Origin: an uncultured Flavobacteriales bacterium
GTDB lineage: Bacteria > Bacteroidota > Bacteroidia > Flavobacteriales_G > Salibacteraceae
Direction: 5' to 3'
Assembly (NCBI GenBank): GCA_943788775.1
Contig: CALSRO010000002.1
Span: forward strand, 310,001-374,000
DNA: 64,000 nt
Of the stretch, positions 44,118 through 53,779 are shown piece by piece. A program made the translations under genes and the position numbers. The first letter of the stretch is position 1. Every line of letters starts with the position of its first letter. Under the pieces are notes generated by a model. The model had not been told where the DNA came from. It saw nothing but the letters and a program-made list of their open reading frames with translations, and did no database searches.

Positions 44118-45303
44118 CCAACATACATTGAATATCATTTTTCTGCTAGATAATCCTTTCATATCCGACTTAAGGGTAGAAAAAGAAGCACTCGGGCTTT
44201 CTAAAATTGGGCATCGAGTAACTATTATTTGCACGCATAAAGAGTCTTTGCCTTGGGATGAAGAAAGGCAAGACCTGACGATCAAAAGATTAATCCCCGA
44301 CTGCTATAATCGACCTTACAGTAAGGATTACAAATTAAGAATAAAGGATTTCGCAACCCGAATATCTAAAATGGAATTCGATGTTATTCATTGTCACGAC
44401 AGTGCAATGCTTCGAATCGGATTTGAAATAAAAAAGCTTAAACCTACATCCGTTCTGATATATGATACGCACGAATATCTGCGGGGTTGGAAATACTATC
44501 AAGATATACCAGGAGTGATTTCGAAGTTCAAAGGTTATTTAGTGTGGCGATATTTCTTGAAATTTGAGCGGGAGGCTTGTAAATCTGTCGTTGATAGAAT
44601 TATCACAACTACCATAGCCATTTCCAAACAGCTCGCAACAGATTATAAGCTTTCAAAAATGCCGGTTGTTCTCAGGAATCTAACGAGCCTCAAGCCAAAT
44701 GCTCACAATAATCCGACCTCACTCCGAGCAAAACTGAACATTCCAATGGACCACCTGATTATGGTTCAGTCTGGAAACATTTACCAGAGGATGGACGAAA
44801 TTGAAAGAATGTTTGAAGTGACTAGCCACTTTGAAAACCTTCATTATGTAATCATCAACAATCGTCCAATTGCCAATAAGCTGAAAGAGCTAATCTCCAA
44901 TAATCCCAAAAAATATAGTCGCATTCATCTGGTAGATTATGATAGTTCAAACCTTTTAGAGTTTCTTCAATCAGCGGACTTTGGGGTATTGTATATGAGG
45001 TCAAAGGAATGGGAATCTCACTACTTAACATCCCCAAATAGAATTTACGAATACACGCAGGCAGATCTGCCATTTATTTCTGTACCACAGACATCATCAG
45101 AAGAACTTGCTTCAGAATTTGGACACGTGGTTTTCTTCGAGCAATTGAATTATTCCTCATTAAAATCGGCTATTAGCCAAATGATCGACCAATTGGATAC
45201 GTATAAAACCAACGCTAGAGGTGCCGTTCTCAATTGGGATGATGAATTTAATTCCGTTTCAGACCTATATAAATCAGTAGCAGAAAAGAAGAATTCTATT
45301 TAG
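44110..45303 (+). CDS. Glycosyltransferase, GT4-like
   Basis: This 397-residue GT-B protein starts with NIIFLLDNPFISDLRVEKEA, the acceptor-side strand. It contains FDVIHCHDSAMLRIG and DTHEYLRGWKYYQ, typical of GT4 N-terminal domains. The donor half has LIMVQSGNIYQRMDEIERMF and a weak version of the E-loop (SPNRIYEYTQADLPFISVP). It is the last gene of the + strand exporter operon and is separated by 77 bases from sdhC. Confidence 0.85.
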   Translation: MTDQHTLNIIFLLDNPFISDLRVEKEALGLSKIGHRVTIICTHKESLPWDEERQDLTIKRLIPDCYNRPYSKDYKLRIKDFATRISKMEFDVIHCHDSAMLRIGFEIKKLKPTSVLIYDTHEYLRGWKYYQDIPGVISKFKGYLVWRYFLKFEREACKSVVDRIITTTIAISKQLATDYKLSKMPVVLRNLTSLKPNAHNNPTSLRAKLNIPMDHLIMVQSGNIYQRMDEIERMFEVTSHFENLHYVIINNRPIANKLKELISNNPKKYSRIHLVDYDSSNLLEFLQSADFGVLYMRSKEWESHYLTSPNRIYEYTQADLPFISVPQTSSEELASEFGHVVFFEQLNYSSLKSAISQMIDQLDTYKTNARGAVLNWDDEFNSVSDLYKSVAEKKNSI

Positions 45304-45380
45304 TTTTAATCAAACTGCTTTTATCTCTTTGCCTTGAACATTTGGATCATACATTTGTCTTCCTTAAAGAGAACAGATCT

Positions 45381-46052
45381 ATGGCATCAAATAAAGGAAT
45401 TCTAAATACATCTATACTTAGAAAGTTTGCAATGGCCCTGTCAGGCCTCTTTCTTGTGGTATTCCTCTTACAGCACTTAACGATCAATATGACTTCGGTC
45501 ATTAGTGCAGATATGTTTAATTCACTCTCGCATTTCATGGGCACTAATCCAATAGTGCAATTCGCACTGCAACCGGTTTTGGCTTTCGGAGTGTTTTTTC
45601 ACCTCATCATGGGGATGGTGTTGGAAATGAAAAATAGAAGCGCTCGTCCAGTGAAATATGCATACTCTAAACCTGAAGAAAATTCAAGTTGGATGAGTCG
45701 CAACATGATCATCACTGGAATAATGGTGATGCTTTTCTTGGGTCTTCATTTCTACGACTTTTGGCTTCCTGAATTGAAACTCAAATTCATTGATGGTGTA
45801 TGGAATATTGAGGATCGTTACTTTGCCGAACTGCAGCATAAGTTCCATGATCCAATACGCGTAGCACTATATGTGCTGTCCTTCGTGTTTTTGTCCTTGC
45901 ACTTGATGCACGGTTTTCAATCGGCTTTTCAATCGGTTGGTTTCAGGAATAACAAATACACCCCATTTATTAAGAAGCTATCGAATATTTACGCGATCGT
46001 AGTTCCTTTTGGATTTGTTTTCATCGCAATCTTTCACTTTTTAGCTCAATAA
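45381..46052 (+). CDS. sdhC: Succinate dehydrogenase cytochrome b subunit
   Basis: This 223-residue membrane subunit of the Bacteroidota-type (type B) succinate dehydrogenase / fumarate reductase carries two hemes and the quinone site. It starts at ATG 45381 (MASNKGILNTSILRKF). Five hydrophobic helices are predicted. His residues in helix regions FLLQHLTINM, FFHLIMGMV, LGLHFYDFW and SLHLMHGFQ are probable heme ligands. It precedes sdhA and sdhB in the usual C-A-B order. Confidence 0.93.
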   Translation: MASNKGILNTSILRKFAMALSGLFLVVFLLQHLTINMTSVISADMFNSLSHFMGTNPIVQFALQPVLAFGVFFHLIMGMVLEMKNRSARPVKYAYSKPEENSSWMSRNMIITGIMVMLFLGLHFYDFWLPELKLKFIDGVWNIEDRYFAELQHKFHDPIRVALYVLSFVFLSLHLMHGFQSAFQSVGFRNNKYTPFIKKLSNIYAIVVPFGFVFIAIFHFLAQ

Positions 46053-46069
46053 CTTAAAATTAATCACGC

Positions 46070-48073
46070 ATGTCAACGCTTGATTCTAAGATACCAGAAG
46101 GTCCTATCAAGGACAAATGGACCAATCATAAGAACAATATTAATGTCGTTAATCCAGCGAATAAACGATTGATCGATGTGATCGTTGTTGGTTCGGGGTT
46201 AGCAGGTGGTGCAGCTTCGGCCTCTTTGGCGGAACTTGGTTATAATGTGAAGTGCTTTTGCTTTCAAGATTCACCAAGAAGAGCTCACTCGATTGCTGCC
46301 CAAGGTGGAATTAACGCTGCAAAAAACTATCAGAATGATGGTGATAGCACCTACCGACTTTTCTATGACACGGTAAAAGGTGGGGATTATAGAGCTCGCG
46401 AAGCCAACGTTTATCGATTAGCTGAAGTTTCAGCTAACATTATTGATCAATGTGTTGCTCAAGGAGTTCCTTTTGCAAGAGAATATGGCGGCTTGTTAGA
46501 CAACCGATCTTTTGGAGGCGTACTCGTTTCTCGAACGTTCTACGCAAAAGGACAGACGGGTCAGCAATTGCTTCTGGGTGCATATTCAGCAATGTCTCGT
46601 CAGATCAACAAGGGTAAGATTAAAATGTACAATCGACATGAGATGCTTGACCTAGTTATTGTTGATGGCAAAGCGAGAGGAATCATTGCTCGAAACTTGG
46701 TCACTGGAGAACTTGAAAGACACTCGGCACACGCTGTAGTTTTAGCATCTGGCGGATATGGCAACGTATTCTACCTCTCTACCAACGCGATGGGATCTAA
46801 TGTTACTGCAGCATGGAGAGCACACCGAAAAGGCGCTTTTTTCGCAAATCCTTGTTATACGCAAATTCACCCAACGTGCATTCCACGCTCAGGAGATTAT
46901 CAGTCAAAACTTACTTTAATGTCTGAGTCATTGAGAAATGATGGTAGAATTTGGGTTCCAAAAAACAAAGAGGATGTTGAAGCTATTCGATCCGGCAAGA
47001 AGAAGCCAACAGACCTTAGTGAGGAAGAAAGAGATTATTACTTGGAAAGAAGATATCCGGCATTTGGTAATCTAGTACCGAGGGATGTTGCTTCACGAGC
47101 CGCCAAAGAACGATGCGATGCTGGATACGGTGTAAACAAAACTGGCGAAGCGGTTTACCTAGACTTCGGCTCAGCCATCATGCGCTATGGTCGAGAAAAA
47201 GCCAATGTCTTACACATAAAAAATCCGTCTGACGCACAAATCAAAGAGTTAGGTGAGGGAGTCATTGAAGCTAAGTATGGTAACTTGTTCCAGATGTACG
47301 AGAAAATCACGGATGACAATCCATACAAAACACCAATGATGATTTACCCTGCAGTTCACTATACTATGGGTGGCTTATGGGTTGATTATAACTTAATGAC
47401 CACAGTTCCTGGTTGCTTCGCGGCAGGTGAAGCAAACTTCAGTGATCACGGTGCGAATAGACTTGGTGCTTCTGCATTAATGCAAGGTCTTGCCGATGGT
47501 TATTTTGTGTTGCCCTACACCATTGGTGATTTTCTAGCCAATGACATTAGAACTGGAGCAATACCTAATGACAGCGCAGAGTTTTTGGAAGCGGAAAAAG
47601 AAACAAAAGCTCGACTCGAATCTCTTGTGAATAATAAGGGAACGAAGTCAGTGGATCACTTTCACAAGCGACTAGGTAAGGTAATGTGGGACAAAGTTGG
47701 AATGGCCAGAAATGAACAAGGTCTTAAAGAAGCGATTGCGGAAATCCAACAGATACGCGAAGAGTTCTATAAGGATGTCTTCGTTCCAGGATCTTCTAAT
47801 GAATTTAACACTGAACTAGAGAAAGCAACTCGTGTTGCCGACTTTATAGAATTAGGCGAATTATTTGCCAAAGATGCATTGGAAAGAAACGAATCCTGCG
47901 GTGGTCATTTCCGAGAAGAATCTCAAACTCCTGAAGGTGAAGCATTGAGAAACGATAAGGACTTTGCCTATACTTCCGCCTGGGAATGGACAGGTAATCC
48001 AAGTCAGGCTAATCTGCACAAAGAGCCGCTGACATTCCACGACATTGAACTGAAACAAAGATCATACAAGTAA
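46070..48073 (+). CDS. sdhA: Succinate dehydrogenase / fumarate reductase flavoprotein
   Basis: This 667-residue flavoprotein oxidises succinate. It has [22 protein letters not shown] (FAD Rossmann fold), the covalent FAD segment [18 protein letters not shown], and [20 protein letters not shown], which bears catalytic residues. The active-site capping and C-terminal domains are also present, including [19 protein letters not shown] and [17 protein letters not shown]. The length fits type B enzymes. It starts 17 bases after sdhC and ends 6 bases before sdhB. Confidence 0.96.
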   Translation: MSTLDSKIPEGPIKDKWTNHKNNINVVNPANKRLIDVIVVGSGLAGGAASASLAELGYNVKCFCFQDSPRRAHSIAAQGGINAAKNYQNDGDSTYRLFYDTVKGGDYRAREANVYRLAEVSANIIDQCVAQGVPFAREYGGLLDNRSFGGVLVSRTFYAKGQTGQQLLLGAYSAMSRQINKGKIKMYNRHEMLDLVIVDGKARGIIARNLVTGELERHSAHAVVLASGGYGNVFYLSTNAMGSNVTAAWRAHRKGAFFANPCYTQIHPTCIPRSGDYQSKLTLMSESLRNDGRIWVPKNKEDVEAIRSGKKKPTDLSEEERDYYLERRYPAFGNLVPRDVASRAAKERCDAGYGVNKTGEAVYLDFGSAIMRYGREKANVLHIKNPSDAQIKELGEGVIEAKYGNLFQMYEKITDDNPYKTPMMIYPAVHYTMGGLWVDYNLMTTVPGCFAAGEANFSDHGANRLGASALMQGLADGYFVLPYTIGDFLANDIRTGAIPNDSAEFLEAEKETKARLESLVNNKGTKSVDHFHKRLGKVMWDKVGMARNEQGLKEAIAEIQQIREEFYKDVFVPGSSNEFNTELEKATRVADFIELGELFAKDALERNESCGGHFREESQTPEGEALRNDKDFAYTSAWEWTGNPSQANLHKEPLTFHDIELKQRSYK

Positions 48074-48079
48074 GAAGCT

Positions 48080-48820
48080 ATGAATTTGACACTAAAAATC
48101 TGGAGACAGAAAGACTCAAAAGCGAGCGGCTCCATGGAAACGTATCAAGTTTCTGAAATATCTGAGCACATGTCATTTCTCGAAATGATGGATGTGTTAA
48201 ATGAACGTTTAATCACTGAAGGCAAAGAGCCTGTTGCATTCGACCATGATTGCCGAGAGGGAATTTGTGGTTCGTGTTCGATGTACATCAACGGTGAACC
48301 TCATGGACCAGACCGAGGAGTTACGACTTGTCAATTGCACATGCGTAAATTTAAGGATGGTGATACGATTCACATCGAACCATGGAGAGCTTCTGCTTTC
48401 CCAGTAATTAAAGATTTAGTTGTTGATCGAAGTGCCTTTGATAGAATAATTCAGTCAGGTGGATACGTATCCGTCAATACTTCAGGAAACAGTCAAGACG
48501 CAAATGCAATTCCAATTCCCAAGGAAAATGCAGATTTAGCGTTCGATGCTGCTACTTGTATTGGTTGTGGTGCTTGTGTGGCAGCGTGTAAAAACTCATC
48601 TGCCATGTTGTTTGTGTCTGCAAAAGTGTCTCAGCTAGCTCTACTACCACAAGGACAAATTGAGCGAAAAGAACGCGTGTTAAATATGGTAGATCAGATG
48701 GATACTGAAGGTTTCGGAAACTGTTCGAATACCGGGGCATGCGAAATTGAATGTCCAAAAGGAATTTCCTTGGATAATATTGCTAGAATGAATCGGGAGT
48801 TCTTGAGTGCTAAAGTCTAG
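48080..48820 (+). CDS. sdhB: Succinate dehydrogenase iron-sulfur subunit
   Basis: This 246-residue subunit passes electrons from the FAD of SdhA to heme/quinone. The 2Fe-2S motif is [15 protein letters not shown], with a later [10 protein letters not shown]. The 4Fe-4S motif is [15 protein letters not shown] and the third cluster uses [16 protein letters not shown]. All cluster cysteines are intact. It is the last gene of sdhCAB. Confidence 0.96.
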   Translation: MNLTLKIWRQKDSKASGSMETYQVSEISEHMSFLEMMDVLNERLITEGKEPVAFDHDCREGICGSCSMYINGEPHGPDRGVTTCQLHMRKFKDGDTIHIEPWRASAFPVIKDLVVDRSAFDRIIQSGGYVSVNTSGNSQDANAIPIPKENADLAFDAATCIGCGACVAACKNSSAMLFVSAKVSQLALLPQGQIERKERVLNMVDQMDTEGFGNCSNTGACEIECPKGISLDNIARMNREFLSAKV

Positions 48821-48887
48821 AACCTAAGCAATTAGATCAAAATCATTTTCTAGCCAATAATTACGAGTAAACAACGCTCGGTTATGG

Positions 48888-48895
48888 TACCTTTG
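48888..48895 (+). promoter_or_regulatory. -7 box upstream of the aminotransferase gene
   Basis: TACCTTTG matches the TAnnTTTG consensus and lies 14 bases before the ATG at 48910. No good -33 TTG is visible at the expected spacing. Confidence 0.4.
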
Positions 48896-48909
48896 GCGTT
48901 AGTAATTAT

Positions 48910-50067
48910 ATGCCACAATATCCACACTCCATAAGTTCTAAATTGCCTAAGGTTGGAACCACAATTTTTACTGTGATGTCTCAGCTTGCCGTGGTAAATG
49001 ATGCCATAAACCTCAGCCAGGGTTTTCCAGATTTTCCAGTAAACAGACATTTAATTGACTTAGTGCATAAGCACATGGTTGAAGGTAGAAATCAATATCC
49101 GCCTATGGCTGGTGTTATGAGTCTTCGGGAGCGTATTTCTGAAAAAATGGAACGTGCTTATGGAGTTTCTTACGATCCAGAAAGTGAAGTGACGATCACA
49201 GCAGGTGGAACTCAAGCACTTTTTACGGCAATTAATGCCTTCATAAGCGAAGGGGATGAAGTAATTGTTTTTACTCCAGCATATGATTGTTATGCTCCCG
49301 CTATAGAATTGGTTGGGGGTAAACCTATTTACATACAACTTAGTTCGAAAGACTATTCCATTGATTGGAAACAAGTGAAAAAGGTTGTAACGCGCAGGAC
49401 AAAGATGATCCTGATAAACACGCCTCACAATCCTACAGGTGCAATAATCAGCGACAAGGATATTCAAGAACTGACTAAAATTACAAAGGACAATGACATC
49501 ATTATTCTAGGTGATGAGGTTTATGAGCACATCGTATTTGACGGAAATAGACACCAAAGTCTAGCACTTTACCCAGAATTGGCAAATCGCTCTCTCATTG
49601 TTTATTCGTTCGGAAAAACTTTCCATGTAACAGGCTGGAAAACTGGCTATGTGGTAGGGCCTGCGAATTTGATGAGCGAGTTTAGAAAAGTGCATCAATT
49701 CAATGTTTTCACTGCAAATGCTCCGATACAATATGCGCTAGCCGAATATATGCTGTACCCTGATACATATCTTGGTGTTGCAGAAATGTATCAGAGAAAA
49801 CGTGACATATTCATTGCGGCCGTCAAAGCCTCAAGATTCGAATTAAAACCATCGAAAGGCACATATTTTCAGTTGTTGGACTATAGCAAGATATCAGACG
49901 AGGAAGATCAGGACATTGCCGTTCGATTTACTAAAGAACACAAAATAGCATCCATCCCCGTCTCCGTTTTCTATCACAACCCAGTTCAGAATAATGTTTT
50001 ACGGTTCTGCTTTGCTAAAGAAGAAGAAACTCTCCTGAGAGCTGGAGATATTCTGACCAAAATTTAA
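48910..50067 (+). CDS. Methionine-type PLP aminotransferase
   Basis: This 385-residue fold-type I aminotransferase has the PLP lysine in VYSFGKTFHVTGWKTGY. The phosphate-binding strand TITAGGTQALFTAI and substrate segments NTPHNPTGAI and LGDEVYEHIVFD are typical. It resembles the methionine/glutamine aminotransferases that regenerate methionine from 4-methylthio-2-oxobutyrate. The omega-amidase gene 6 bases downstream, which removes the oxoglutaramate formed from glutamine, supports this. Kynurenine-oxoglutarate transaminase-like activity is possible. Confidence 0.87.
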   Translation: MPQYPHSISSKLPKVGTTIFTVMSQLAVVNDAINLSQGFPDFPVNRHLIDLVHKHMVEGRNQYPPMAGVMSLRERISEKMERAYGVSYDPESEVTITAGGTQALFTAINAFISEGDEVIVFTPAYDCYAPAIELVGGKPIYIQLSSKDYSIDWKQVKKVVTRRTKMILINTPHNPTGAIISDKDIQELTKITKDNDIIILGDEVYEHIVFDGNRHQSLALYPELANRSLIVYSFGKTFHVTGWKTGYVVGPANLMSEFRKVHQFNVFTANAPIQYALAEYMLYPDTYLGVAEMYQRKRDIFIAAVKASRFELKPSKGTYFQLLDYSKISDEEDQDIAVRFTKEHKIASIPVSVFYHNPVQNNVLRFCFAKEEETLLRAGDILTKI

Positions 50068-50073
50068 GAACAC

Positions 50074-50880
50074 GTGAAAGACCAATTCGCAGTAACTATC
50101 CTACAATCCAATCTGGAATGGGAAGATGCAGCGAGAAACATTGAAACTTTTGAATCAATGTTAAATGATCATGTCAAAACAACTGACCTGATCGTTTTGC
50201 CTGAAATGTTTACTACTGGATTCACCATGAACGCTGAAAGTCAGGCGGAAACAATGGATGGTCCTACTATACAGTGGATGCAAAGAACTGCCAAGGAAAT
50301 GTCATCCGCCATTACTGGATCACTTATTATCCGCGATAACGACCACTTTTTCAACCGACTAATCTATGCAACTAAGAATGGTGAAATCCATCAATACGAC
50401 AAAAGGCATCTTTTTTCTTTTGCTAAAGAAGACTTGCATTTTAAACCTGGAAATAGTCGACTTATTGTTGAATCTGAAGGCTGGCGAATATGCCCTCTAG
50501 TCTGTTATGACCTGCGTTTTCCGGTTTGGTCTAGGAATGCATCGCTAATAGGAGAAAACCGGGTTAATGAATATGATTTATTGATATATGTTGCGAATTG
50601 GCCAGAGGCAAGAAGACAACCTTGGATAAACCTTCTTGAGGCGCGGGCTCATGAAAACCAATCATTTGTTGTAGGATTAAACAGAGTTGGAGTCGATGGA
50701 AATGGCATATCATATTCTGGGGATAGTGCTATCTACTCACCAAAAGGGGAGCGTTTAATTGCCCCTCAGCCAAATCAAGTCGCTATAGAAACTATCGTAC
50801 TTGAAAAAAAGGCGCTGGATGATTTTCGGGAAAAATTCCCGGTGGGTAAGGACAAGGATGTATTTGACATAAAGAAATAG
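50074..50880 (+). CDS. Nitrilase-fold omega-amidase
   Basis: This 268-residue carbon-nitrogen hydrolase shows the Glu-Lys-Cys triad: Glu in VLPEMFTTGFTM, Lys in YDKRHLFSF, and Cys in CPLVCYDLRFPVWSR. The last motif and the length fit the YafV/omega-amidase subgroup. It hydrolyses alpha-ketoglutaramate formed when the neighbouring aminotransferase uses glutamine. The start is a GTG at 50074. The end meets an opposite-strand gene with no gap. Confidence 0.88.
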   Translation: MKDQFAVTILQSNLEWEDAARNIETFESMLNDHVKTTDLIVLPEMFTTGFTMNAESQAETMDGPTIQWMQRTAKEMSSAITGSLIIRDNDHFFNRLIYATKNGEIHQYDKRHLFSFAKEDLHFKPGNSRLIVESEGWRICPLVCYDLRFPVWSRNASLIGENRVNEYDLLIYVANWPEARRQPWINLLEARAHENQSFVVGLNRVGVDGNGISYSGDSAIYSPKGERLIAPQPNQVAIETIVLEKKALDDFREKFPVGKDKDVFDIKK

Positions 50881-52551
50881 TTACTTCAGTAATTTCCATT
50901 CCAATTCAGATGCCCAATTACTTCTTATTTCGATGGGTTGGTCATAATATTTAACAGCCTCTGGCTGCCTTTTTCCGAGGTAATATCCCGTATCCCAAAT
51001 TCCATTACTATTCAAGTCATAGAGAATTCGTATCGAATACTTTCCTGTTTCAAGATATGGATAAGCGATCTCACCGTTCGGTTGGACTATTATTTCATCA
51101 ATTATCTTCTGTTGGTCATTTAACAGCTGCCAAATAAATGGGTGTCCATTATCTGGTAATTGATGTTTGATGAGCAGTTGGCCAAAATCTTCTTTTTGAC
51201 TTGCAGTAAAACTAAAAACCAATGAGTCATTATTTGTTTCTCCAAATCGATTATAAATTGATGAATCCGGAATTACAATCGTGTATCGTAAACCTTGTTT
51301 CCAGTTATACTTGGCAACAAGGGAATAATACTCCATTTGGATCAGGTCACCAATTTGACCGGTGTCTTTACCTTCAATAAACAAGCCATCACGAATACCA
51401 TCTATTGACTTTAAGGGCGTTTTTGATGTCAAATTCCAATTCTTAAAGTGAGGTTGTTTTCCCTTCACAGATGCATTTAGCGACAACCCAGAGGCAGATT
51501 TCGATTTAGATTTCCCACTTCCTTTTTTTCCCATGTTGCGAATTGCAACTGGTTTTCTAAAAAAGATGGTGTCTTCAAACCCGTCAACATCGATCTTCAG
51601 TTTAAGTGAATCATATTCAATTGGCTCAGCGAACCAATAGGCAACTGAATCTAAATCTTCTGACCACTGTTCTGACCATCCCGAGACATCCAATGAGTTG
51701 TCCAAATCTGAAACTGAAATCTTCTCAACCGCTCTGTTGAATTCGAAAATCAAACCCTTGTTACCCTCTTGTGCAAAGCTTTTGACATATTGTGTGGAAT
51801 CATCCTGCACAAACAACCTTAATACATAATTTGAATCGATTGTATCATCCGATGAAGTAGCTGGCAACATTCCGCTTAAAAATCCTATGGCCTCTTCTTG
51901 TACATCATACAAATACCCGCCATTCACAGATTCAAGGGCGAAAATTTTATATTCCCCTTGAGACAAATACTGCAAGTGAAACTCGCCTTTTTCGTTTGTT
52001 TTGGCAAAGTATCTTGGCAGTTCTTTGTAAGGTAGCGAATCCACATCTTCACTATACAGCATTACCCACACATCCTTCACAGGCTTTAAATCGAATGCAT
52101 CTATAACCTTGCCCTCCAGACTGAAAGAGTCAATGAACGGCCCCGTGGAAAACACAAACAGATTGCTGTCCAAAGGATTTCCCTCGTTTACATCAACAAT
52201 GCCATCTCCAAATTGAAATAGATATGTAGTGTTATCTCTGAGAGTGTCTTTCCAGCTTACATAAAGTTTCTTGTTCTTCAGTTTAAAATCTACTGGATAT
52301 TTCAATGGAGGTGATACTATCAATTCTTGATTCGCCCCTTTCAAAGAAACATATTCGTCAAATTCGAACATGATCTCTTCTCTAAGAAATGCTACCGAAT
52401 TGTTTTTTGGGTTAGATGCTAATATATTTGGTGGCACCTCATCTTTATCCCCTCCAGTTGGAGCTACTTGCTGAGCACAACTTTGCAACAAAATTGCTGC
52501 AAGAGCCATTCCAACAAGGATGCTAGAATATCTTATCGCCCAGCCAGCCAC
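50881..52551 (-). CDS. Ig-like lipoprotein, surface or periplasmic
   Basis: This lipoprotein of about 556 residues belongs to the Bacteroidota Ig-domain group. The signal part IRYSSILVGMALAAILLQSC has the lipobox LLQSC. Start options are GTG 52551, which gives a charged n-region and overlaps the previous gene by 29 bases, or ATG 52509. I prefer GTG. The mature part begins with APTGGDKDEVPPNILASNPKN, a hallmark of this group, followed by an Ig-like domain of about 100 residues (MFEFDEYVSLKGANQELIVSP) and a long beta-rich tail with a prealbumin-like segment (VKDVWVMLYSED ... GEFHLQYLSQGEYKIFALE). The role is unknown. Confidence 0.82.
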   Translation of the reverse strand: MAGWAIRYSSILVGMALAAILLQSCAQQVAPTGGDKDEVPPNILASNPKNNSVAFLREEIMFEFDEYVSLKGANQELIVSPPLKYPVDFKLKNKKLYVSWKDTLRDNTTYLFQFGDGIVDVNEGNPLDSNLFVFSTGPFIDSFSLEGKVIDAFDLKPVKDVWVMLYSEDVDSLPYKELPRYFAKTNEKGEFHLQYLSQGEYKIFALESVNGGYLYDVQEEAIGFLSGMLPATSSDDTIDSNYVLRLFVQDDSTQYVKSFAQEGNKGLIFEFNRAVEKISVSDLDNSLDVSGWSEQWSEDLDSVAYWFAEPIEYDSLKLKIDVDGFEDTIFFRKPVAIRNMGKKGSGKSKSKSASGLSLNASVKGKQPHFKNWNLTSKTPLKSIDGIRDGLFIEGKDTGQIGDLIQMEYYSLVAKYNWKQGLRYTIVIPDSSIYNRFGETNNDSLVFSFTASQKEDFGQLLIKHQLPDNGHPFIWQLLNDQQKIIDEIIVQPNGEIAYPYLETGKYSIRILYDLNSNGIWDTGYYLGKRQPEAVKYYDQPIEIRSNWASELEWKLLK

Positions 52552-53011
52552 AGAGTATTTCAAGGTATTTCTTATCCGTTTCGTCAAAAGTGGCAAGTTG
52601 AATGCTATCCACATCGAGCACTGCACATATCTTACCCTGACTATTCTTTATAGGAACAACAATTTCAGAGCGACTATCAGAACTACATGCAATATGCCCA
52701 GGAAATTTATCTACATCTGGCACTACAATGGTTTCACCTCCCGCTAAAACCGCACCACTTACACCCTTTCCAATCCTAATACGCATACAAGCCACAGGCC
52801 CTTGAAAAGGTCCTAATATCAACTGATCACCCTCTACTGTATAGAAGCCTGTCCACAAATATCCAAATGCACTGTGTAGAGCCGCAGATACATTAGCCAT
52901 AATTGCAATTGCATGCGTATCCTCACCAACTAGAGCCTTTATCTGGGGCAGAAGCTGCTCGTATTTAACTGCTTTGGGCGCAGATTTTTCTATTGTAATT
53001 GACTCTGCCAT
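52523..53011 (-). CDS. msrC: Free methionine-(R)-sulfoxide reductase, GAF-domain type
   Basis: This 162-residue GAF-domain enzyme reduces free methionine-R-sulfoxide. Catalytic cysteines are in GPVACMRIRIGKGVSG and HIACSSDSRSEIVVPI. The WTGFYTVEGDQLILGPFQG segment is also typical. The family is fRMsr. It lies near the methionine aminotransferase pair, which fits methionine handling. It is probably co-transcribed with the lipoprotein gene, which overlaps its end. Confidence 0.9.
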   Translation of the reverse strand: MAESITIEKSAPKAVKYEQLLPQIKALVGEDTHAIAIMANVSAALHSAFGYLWTGFYTVEGDQLILGPFQGPVACMRIRIGKGVSGAVLAGGETIVVPDVDKFPGHIACSSDSRSEIVVPIKNSQGKICAVLDVDSIQLATFDETDKKYLEILCGWLGDKIF

Positions 53012-53075
53012 TGGGCGTCAAAGATAACATCAACCAAATGCCATAAATGATAGAATATGTTATTCGGGCAGTGAA

Positions 53076-53777
53076 CTAATATGGACTAGGGCATGCCAAG
53101 GTTGCAACACTCACTTTTGTGTCTTGAACTTGTAAGATTGCATCTGCACAAGCCTCTAAAGTCGACCCTGTAGTGACGACATCGTCAATGAGAAGAACAT
53201 GCTTACCTATCACAAATTGTGGTTCGGTGACCCTAAATAATTCCTTAACATTTATCCAGCGCTCGTATCGACCTTTTTTGGTTTGCGTTTCATTGGCTCG
53301 CAATCGCTGCACAACTCGATTATTGTATGATTTATCCAGCTCACGCGCCAAAGCGGCTGCAATAAAATCGCATTGATTAAAACCCCGTTTCTTTAATTTA
53401 TCGGCATGCAATGGAACTGGAACCACCACATCCACATCGGTAAAGTGCCCATCTTTGAGGACCCGTCCAAATAGCTGACCTAGTATTGCTCCAACCTCTT
53501 TTTTGCCATTGTATTTTAATTGATGCATTAGCTGTTGCACCAAACCATCTTTAATAAAGAACAAATAGGATGAGGCAAAGGTGAGTGGGATCTTACCCCA
53601 AAAAAGCTTTGCGACCTGGTTATCAGGATATTCCCAATATCGTGTTTGTGGCAATGACTCTTTGCAGTGGTCGCAAATGGATTGCTCATTTTCATCCAAG
53701 GTATTATCGCAACCCAAACAATTGAAGGGGAAGGCTAAGTGAGAAAAATCTGAGAGATATTTAGAAATCTCAGCCAT
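53076..53777 (-). CDS. comF: ComF-family phosphoribosyltransferase-like protein
   Basis: This 233-residue protein has the double-zinc-finger-type N-terminus (CLGCDNTLDENEQSICDHC) and a PRTase domain with VLLIDDVVTTGSTLEACA (PRPP loop). VVPVPLHADKLKKRGFNQ is the other ComF signature. ComF is needed for natural transformation in several bacteria. The biochemical substrate is unknown. It is followed by a T9SS protein gene 2 bases upstream in genome order. Confidence 0.92.
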   Translation of the reverse strand: MAEISKYLSDFSHLAFPFNCLGCDNTLDENEQSICDHCKESLPQTRYWEYPDNQVAKLFWGKIPLTFASSYLFFIKDGLVQQLMHQLKYNGKKEVGAILGQLFGRVLKDGHFTDVDVVVPVPLHADKLKKRGFNQCDFIAAALARELDKSYNNRVVQRLRANETQTKKGRYERWINVKELFRVTEPQFVIGKHVLLIDDVVTTGSTLEACADAILQVQDTKVSVATLACPSPY

Positions 53778-53779
53778 GG

